10,881 bases of DNA. Origin: SIAJ01 sp036266155. GTDB taxonomy: Bacteria > Planctomycetota > Planctomycetia > Gemmatales > Gemmataceae. Both the position numbers and the translations under genes were made by a program. Of this stretch, positions 7,939 to 10,881 are shown one piece after another. Location: the NCBI GenBank assembly GCA_036266155.1, contig DATANR010000056.1:1-10881 (forward strand). The letters are read 5' to 3'. The notes under the pieces were generated by a model. The model had not been told where the DNA came from. It worked only from the letters and a program-made list of their open reading frames with translations, and searched no databases. Every line of letters starts with the position of its first letter. Positions within the stretch are counted from its first letter, which is position 1.

Positions 7939-8138
7939 TGGGTTGTCGCTTTTTTTGTGGCAGAGCGCCGCTCCTTACGCATCCCGGCGATGAAGCGCTT
8001 CAAAGATTCGACGATATCTTTGTCCTCAGGCACTTTAGCCATGTGAGCATTAAGCCATTCGATCGGATCCGCACCGTCTTTGCTAAAGCGCTTTCGCAGT
8101 TTTTCGCGAATCGTGCTGAGCTTCTCTGGGCCCATCAT
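7665..8138 (-). CDS. Small helical protein coupled to the HExxH gene; C-terminal part probably frameshifted
   Basis: The ATG at 8138 overlaps the TGA of the upstream HERGH gene as ATGA, a sign of translational coupling; a second ATG follows directly at 8135. As read, the frame gives 157 residues and stops at 7665. The first ~63 residues (EKLSTIREKLRKRF, DPIEWLNAHMAKVPEDKDIVESLKRFIAGMRKER) look like a genuine small, charged, helical protein. From about residue 67 on, the frame is antisense to the cysteine desulfurase and looks like noncoding translation. The change follows an A7 run. With one A fewer the protein would be 70 residues, ending KKRQPIKKR at a TAA at 7925-7927, only 14 bases into the convergent gene. 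I do not recognise the family. It could be a small partner, antitoxin or regulator of the upstream protein. Confidence 0.5.
   Translation of the reverse strand: MMGPEKLSTIREKLRKRFSKDGADPIEWLNAHMAKVPEDKDIVESLKRFIAGMRKERRSATKKATTHQEALTGRSRFTQSAIRRAASFINSVVVPGPKLNLIAERSTSSGTSIACNTGDGRSEPLEQAEPVEQAMPARSSFIRSKSARQPGNETFTM
7950..7956 (-). other. A7 homopolymer, possible slippery site
   Basis: On the minus strand the run reads as aca aaa aaa in the zero frame, giving A_AAA_AAA, which permits ribosomal or transcriptional slippage. Slippage equivalent to losing one A leads to a stop eight codons later. It may also be a mutation or an assembly error. Confidence 0.5.
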
Positions 8139-8617
8139 AGAAGCGCCTCCAGAATGCCTTCCAATTGACGAACCATTCCGATCACGACATCTTGGTCTTT
8201 GCCCCGGCGACATATTTCGAATGCTGCCTTGCTGAGCAAATCGTCCCGGTCTTGCATATCCCCACAGATTGTACCTCCACGAATCGACGCGAGCACTTCT
8301 TCGCTCGCCAAAGACATGCCCGCCAGACAATTCGCCAGACCCGAATGGCGGACAAATAGCTGATGTCCCCGTTCGTGAGCCGGAATCGCGTTCAGCGAGA
8401 ATTCGTTGGGATCAGCATCGCGCTCGAACGCCTCGATATAGACAATGAGCAAGTCCCGGTCGGCCGTGGCCGCCTGTCCATAAATCGCGCCGCCGCTGTG
8501 ACTATAAACGTGCCGATACTCGACACGCCCAACGAAACCGAGTCGCTTGGCAAGCCGTGCGACGCGGTTCCGGCGCGCCCGGAGTTCAGCAACCGAAAGT
8601 GGTGGCGGCGTGGGCAT
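8135..8617 (-). CDS. Putative small zinc metallopeptidase-like protein with HERGH motif
   Basis: This 160-residue protein carries H81-E-R-G-H85, the HExxH signature of zincin metallopeptidases, inside a helix (NAIPAHERGHQLFVRH). A glutamate pair at 106-107 (SLASEEVLAS) lies at a distance suitable for a third zinc ligand, as in ImmA/IrrE or gluzincin-type enzymes. The N-terminal third is basic and helical (ELRARRNRVARLAKRLGF), followed by a beta region (RVEYRHVYSHSGGAIYG, DLLIVYIEAF). There is no signal peptide, so it is probably cytoplasmic. GGAAG lies 5 bases before the ATG at 8617. It starts 27 bases after the LolA-like gene and overlaps the next gene by 4 bases. Peptidase activity is inferred from one motif; the family is not recognised, and a chance HExxH match remains possible. 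Confidence 0.68.
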   Translation of the reverse strand: MPTPPPLSVAELRARRNRVARLAKRLGFVGRVEYRHVYSHSGGAIYGQAATADRDLLIVYIEAFERDADPNEFSLNAIPAHERGHQLFVRHSGLANCLAGMSLASEEVLASIRGGTICGDMQDRDDLLSKAAFEICRRGKDQDVVIGMVRQLEGILEALL

Positions 8618-8644
8618 AGAACTTCCAAGTTTCTCCCCCGGTGC

Positions 8645-9400
8645 CTACTTCCCCGCCGGCTTCGCAAACACCTTGTCGTCGACCTTCTCCATCACCTTGT
8701 AGTCCGACATTTCCTCGACGATGTACTCCTTCCCGTCGTGCAGGATCGTCAGCTTGCCAAAGATCTTGGCGCCGTCCTTGTCGCGATAGTCCGACACGAG
8801 CACGTCCTGGGTAACCTCCTTCATCGTCAACTCGGCGACGACGCGCGTGCTCGATTTGGCGAGCAGGCCGGTCTTCTTGTCGAAGTACAAGCTCACCTCG
8901 CGCCGGCCTCCGCGGGCCACCTTGATTCCCATGACCGGTTGGTCGCCGACCTTGCTCTCACCCAGCGAGGTCAGCGTGTACACCTTGTCCTTGAGCGGCA
9001 GCAGCTGCGAGATCTGCATCACGTAGACGTTGTGATCGAATTCGACGCCCTTCTCTTTGGTCATCACCTCGAACTGATCACCCGATTGTTGCCATGCGTC
9101 CTTGCCATTGGTCGCTGACGCGAACTTGACCTTCATGCCGCCGGCGTCCATATCGATGTCGAAGCGCAACTTGTCGGGGTACGCAAAGGCGTAGTCGGCG
9201 GTGTAGGTGATTGCCATGCCGTTGAAATCCAACTTGCCCTTGGCCTTCCAGGTCGCGCCCTTCATCTTGGCGAGCGCTTCCGCGCCACCTGAGGCAGCGA
9301 TGGCTTTGTCGACGATGGCGATGGCCTCCTGGTTGGAGTCCGCGTAACTTGCGACCGGAAGCATCAACAAAAGTCCGAGGGCGATGGCGATTCTCTTCAT
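8645..9400 (-). CDS. Secreted LolA/LolB-like outer-membrane lipoprotein carrier-fold protein
   Basis: The 251-residue protein has a clear Sec signal peptide: MKR, a hydrophobic core, and likely cleavage after SYA at residue 20. Residues 27-47 (IVDKAIAASGGAEALAKMKGATW) begin the pattern common in planctomycete LolA-like proteins. It continues with amphipathic beta strands (AKGKLDFNGM, DKLRFDIDM, KDAWQQSGDQFEVM, SLYFDKKTGLL) and ends with VDDKVFAKP. LolA/LolB-fold proteins hold lipid acyl chains in a half-barrel and move lipoproteins across the periplasm; members this divergent may bind other lipids, so the role is tentative. AGGA lies 7 bases before the ATG. It is divergent from dnaA and appears to be the first gene of a minus-strand operon with the two small genes downstream. 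Confidence 0.75.
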   Translation of the reverse strand: MKRIAIALGLLLMLPVASYADSNQEAIAIVDKAIAASGGAEALAKMKGATWKAKGKLDFNGMAITYTADYAFAYPDKLRFDIDMDAGGMKVKFASATNGKDAWQQSGDQFEVMTKEKGVEFDHNVYVMQISQLLPLKDKVYTLTSLGESKVGDQPVMGIKVARGGRREVSLYFDKKTGLLAKSSTRVVAELTMKEVTQDVLVSDYRDKDGAKIFGKLTILHDGKEYIVEEMSDYKVMEKVDDKVFAKPAGK

Positions 9401-9503
9401 GGCATATCCTGGCGTTTGCGGAATTGGTGCGTTGATCCGCCAGCATACCCACGAGCAGCAGGCACCGCAACGACCCGACTAGACTGCATCGTAAACTGAC
9501 CGC
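9401..9503. promoter_or_regulatory. Divergent intergenic region between the LolA-like gene and dnaA
   Basis: These 103 bases must carry promoters for both directions. I see no convincing -35/-10 pair and no TTATCCACA-like DnaA box, so autoregulation of dnaA from this side is not apparent. The TAA at 9492-9494, in frame with dnaA, closes the frame just upstream of its start. Confidence 0.5.
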
Positions 9504-10475
9504 ATGACCTCTCGGTTTGTCGCACTGCCGGAGAATCGTTCCGCTCACGAGGCCGTCGGCCGGCTGGGCGATGCCATCGCGACCGGGACCGACTTCCCGC
9601 TTTTGTTTCTGCATGGGCCGCCAGGGTCGGGCAAGTCTTTACTCGCGAGCGGGCTCGTTGAGCAAGTCGCACAGATCGATCCGCCAAAGACCGCCCAGAC
9701 CGTCGCCGCCGCGGAGATCGGGCGGTCGCTCATGCAGCCTCCTGCCGAGCGCCGTGAGGTGAGCAAGGAAGCCGTCGGCTGCGATCTGCTGGTGATCGAA
9801 GACATTCAACACCTGCCGCCGGCCGCGGGCGACGAGATGGCCGCCATCCTCGATCGCCGGCAAGCGCGACGACGTGCCACGCTCGTGACCGCCATTCGTG
9901 GTCCTGTCGACATCGCTCTGCCGGGCCGGCTCGCGGGGCGGCTTGCGGGCGGCTTGGTCGTCGGCATTCCACCACTCGGCGAACCGGGCCGGCGGCTTTT
10001 CGCTTTGACACTTTGCGAAGAACGCGGCCTCAAGGTCACGCGCGACGTCGTCTCCTGGCTCGCCCGCGATCCCGGAGGTACGCGGCCGATCCTCGGCGGT
10101 CTCGCCCTGCTCGAAGCACTCGCCAAAGTTCATCCGCCGCCGTTGACGCTCGCGGTCGTCAAAGCCGACGTGCCGCAGATTGAGGAATCTGAGTCGCCAC
10201 TGGAGCGCATCGCTAAGTGCGTCGCGGAGCGTTACCGCGTGCCGATAAAAGCTCTTCGCGGGCCGTCGCGGATCAAGAACGTCGCCTGGGCCCGTCAGGT
10301 CGCCATGCGCGTTGCCCGCGAGGCCGGCTTTTCCTTTCCGCAGATCGGGACGTATTTCAATCGCGACCATTCCACGGTGATGCACAGCTGTAGCAAAGTG
10401 GCCGAGGCGGCAACGAAAGACGCCGCACTCGCGCGCGATTTGCGCGAGTTGGTGGCGATGGTGGGGAAGCCATGA
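9504..10475 (+). CDS. dnaA: DnaA replication initiator, short form lacking domains I and II
   Basis: The 323-residue protein is DnaA without its N-terminal domains. The AAA+ domain III starts almost at the first residue: Walker A GPPGSGKS at 38-45, Walker B LLVIEDIQHL at 95-104, arginine-finger region GRLAGRLAGG at 141-150, sensor-2 R194 (TRPILGG). The sensor-1 TSD of typical DnaA is replaced by TAI. Domain IV (about 232-323) has the helix-turn-helix and the DnaA signature RDHSTVMHS (287-295), so it should bind DnaA boxes. Usual DnaA is roughly 450 residues. The missing part is not hidden upstream, because TAA at 9492-9494 closes the frame and no start codon lies between it and ATG 9504. No Shine-Dalgarno is seen. 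An Hda-type protein is excluded by domain IV. The role is ATP-dependent opening of the adjacent origin-like region. Confidence 0.88.
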   Translation: MTSRFVALPENRSAHEAVGRLGDAIATGTDFPLLFLHGPPGSGKSLLASGLVEQVAQIDPPKTAQTVAAAEIGRSLMQPPAERREVSKEAVGCDLLVIEDIQHLPPAAGDEMAAILDRRQARRRATLVTAIRGPVDIALPGRLAGRLAGGLVVGIPPLGEPGRRLFALTLCEERGLKVTRDVVSWLARDPGGTRPILGGLALLEALAKVHPPPLTLAVVKADVPQIEESESPLERIAKCVAERYRVPIKALRGPSRIKNVAWARQVAMRVAREAGFSFPQIGTYFNRDHSTVMHSCSKVAEAATKDAALARDLRELVAMVGKP

Positions 10476-10585
10476 AACGCTCTCCAAGCATGCGTCGAGG
10501 CGATCCCCCGATGCGCGCTCGCGCACCTGCGTGACGCACTCCGCTGTCGCGTCGCGGCTGACGGCAAAATCGCTGGCGACACCCC

Positions 10586-10594
10586 TGTGGAAAA
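10586..10594 (-). promoter_or_regulatory. DnaA box TTTTCCACA (left arm)
   Basis: The minus strand reads TTTTCCACA, one base from E. coli TTATCCACA and equal to the box reported for cyanobacteria. It lies 111 bases after the dnaA stop. Confidence 0.75.
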
Positions 10595-10597
10595 CTT

Positions 10598-10621
10598 GGC
10601 GCGCGTTTGGCGCGCGTTTGG
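10598..10621 (+). repeat. Two overlapping copies of 13-mer GGCGCGCGTTTGG
   Basis: Exact copies at 10598-10610 and 10609-10621 give an 11-base period, about one helical turn, directly inside the left DnaA box. Two more copies lie inverted at 10671-10683 and 10703-10715. They look like iterons for a protein bound on one face of the helix. Confidence 0.75.
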
Positions 10622-10670
10622 CGCATACCGTCGATAAACCCCTTGTTTCGCAGCAGTCTCCGGAGGTCAC

Positions 10671-10715
10671 CCAAACGCGCGCCGCCGCGCGACGTGTGCG
10701 CGCCAAACGCGCGCC
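10671..10715 (-). repeat. Two inverted copies of the same 13-mer (CCAAACGCGCGCC on the plus strand)
   Basis: Exact copies lie at 10671-10683 and 10703-10715, 32 bases apart and inside the right DnaA box. The unequal spacing (11 bases on the left, 32 on the right) shows the symmetry is of the arms and not of the complete block. Confidence 0.75.
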
Positions 10716-10718
10716 AGG

Positions 10719-10727
10719 TTTTCCACA
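10719..10727 (+). promoter_or_regulatory. DnaA box TTTTCCACA (right arm)
   Basis: An exact copy of the left box in inverted orientation, pointing toward the AT-richer segment on the right. Confidence 0.75.
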
Positions 10728-10804
10728 GGGTCGGTGTTAACGGAAACCGCTGGAAACTTCGTTGGATGTGCGACCAAGACGGCTGAAATGAACGGCTGAG
10801 GCCG

Positions 10805-10856
10805 ATACCTTACTACTAACTCTTTGGATAAATGGAGGAGAGATTTATTCTCTCTT
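10805..10856 (+). other. AT-richer segment, candidate DNA unwinding element with a weak DnaA box
   Basis: This stretch is clearly AT-richer than its GC-rich surroundings. It contains cttactactaactctt, resembling DnaA-trio repeats (ctactac-type on this strand). TTTGGATAA at 10823-10831 is a minus-strand box TTATCCAAA, one mismatch from the E. coli consensus. A hairpin gagaga/tctctc pairs 10838-10843 with 10849-10854. The trios lie about 80 bases from the right strong box, farther than in Bacillus subtilis, so this is tentative. Confidence 0.4.
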
Positions 10857-10881
10857 CAGGACGGACCGCGAGCGGTCCTGA
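10856..10881. repeat. GC-rich hairpin at the window edge
   Basis: ggaccgc (10863-10869) pairs with gcggtcc (10872-10878) around two bases, and tcaggac (10856-10862) can alternatively pair with gtcctga (10875-10881). It may continue beyond the window. It could be a dispersed palindromic repeat, a terminator stem or part of the origin; no T-run is visible. Confidence 0.6.

Larger units (their letters stand above)
10583..10730. repeat. 33-bp near-perfect inverted repeat flanking the origin core
   Basis: Bases 10583-10615 match the reverse complement of 10698-10730 at 32 of 33 positions; the one mismatch is T versus C at the fourteenth base. The arms are 82 bases apart. Each arm holds one DnaA box followed inward by GC-rich 13-mer sequence, so the whole 148-bp block has two-fold symmetry. 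Confidence 0.9.
10476..10881. other. Putative replication origin (oriC) downstream of dnaA
   Basis: About 400 bases after dnaA contain no convincing gene. They hold two TTTTCCACA boxes in inverted orientation, one weaker box, four copies of a GC-rich 13-mer arranged around a two-fold axis, and an AT-richer segment with hairpins near the right end. Adjacency to dnaA plus clustered DnaA boxes is the classical signature of oriC. The next gene lies beyond the window. Unwinding position and box usage are inferred. Confidence 0.75.

Noticed and set aside
8363..9118. Plus-strand open frame of 251 codons
   Set aside because: It is antisense to the LolA-like and HERGH genes, which have signal peptide, ribosome binding sites and coherent motifs.
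10512..10525. tgcgcg/cgcgca hairpin as dnaA terminator
   Set aside because: The loop is only two bases and no T-run follows; short alternating CG palindromes are expected by chance at this GC content.
9639..10706. Minus-strand open frame of 355 codons over dnaA and the origin
   Set aside because: It is antisense to all DnaA motifs and shows no recognisable domain; it is a product of high GC content.
10531..10740. Plus-strand frame of 69 codons in the origin region
   Set aside because: It is translated from DnaA boxes and 13-mer repeats and has low-complexity composition.

Overview
The window looks like a planctomycete chromosome, most likely of the Gemmataceae/Pirellulales type. Four things point there: a serine/threonine kinase with the short N-terminal helical domain typical of planctomycete kinases, a DUF1559 pseudopilin followed by a small lipoprotein, a Tat-exported Gfo/Idh/MocA oxidoreductase, and high-GC coding sequence. 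This placement is inferred from gene families, since there is no rRNA in the window.

Layout. Bases 1-318 are the 3' end of a secreted protein with RTX-like GGxGxD motifs. A 99-bp nested palindrome (354-452) follows. Next come an ERI-1/KapD-like DEDDh exonuclease (537-1091) and a 59-residue single-pass membrane protein (1193-1372). The oxidoreductase (1380-2714, minus) converges on that small gene and is divergent from a receptor-like kinase (2922-5351). The kinase carries a full-length PstS-like domain outside the membrane. Downstream on the plus strand are the DUF1559 pseudopilin (5429-6349), a lipoprotein one base later (6351-6749), and an IscS/NifS-type cysteine desulfurase (6817-7938) with heptanucleotide repeats at its start codon and inside its reading frame.

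On the minus strand a probable three-gene operon reads away from dnaA: a LolA-like secreted protein (9400-8645), a small HExxH (HERGH) protein (8617-8135), and a coupled small protein starting at 8138. The last frame passes through an A7 run and then continues antisense into the desulfurase; one A fewer would end it naturally at 7925.

The right end is a replication-initiation locus. It holds a short DnaA made only of the AAA+ and DNA-binding domains (9504-10475), followed by about 400 bp without genes. That stretch has two TTTTCCACA DnaA boxes at the ends of a 33-bp, one-mismatch inverted repeat, four copies of a 13-mer, and an AT-richer segment. It looks like an oriC.

The most distinctive candidates are the kinase-PstS fusion, whose anion-binding residues are largely replaced, and the minimal DnaA with its symmetric iteron-like origin. 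The HERGH protein and its partner form a possible two-gene module with a slippery run. None of these assignments has been tested by a database search.
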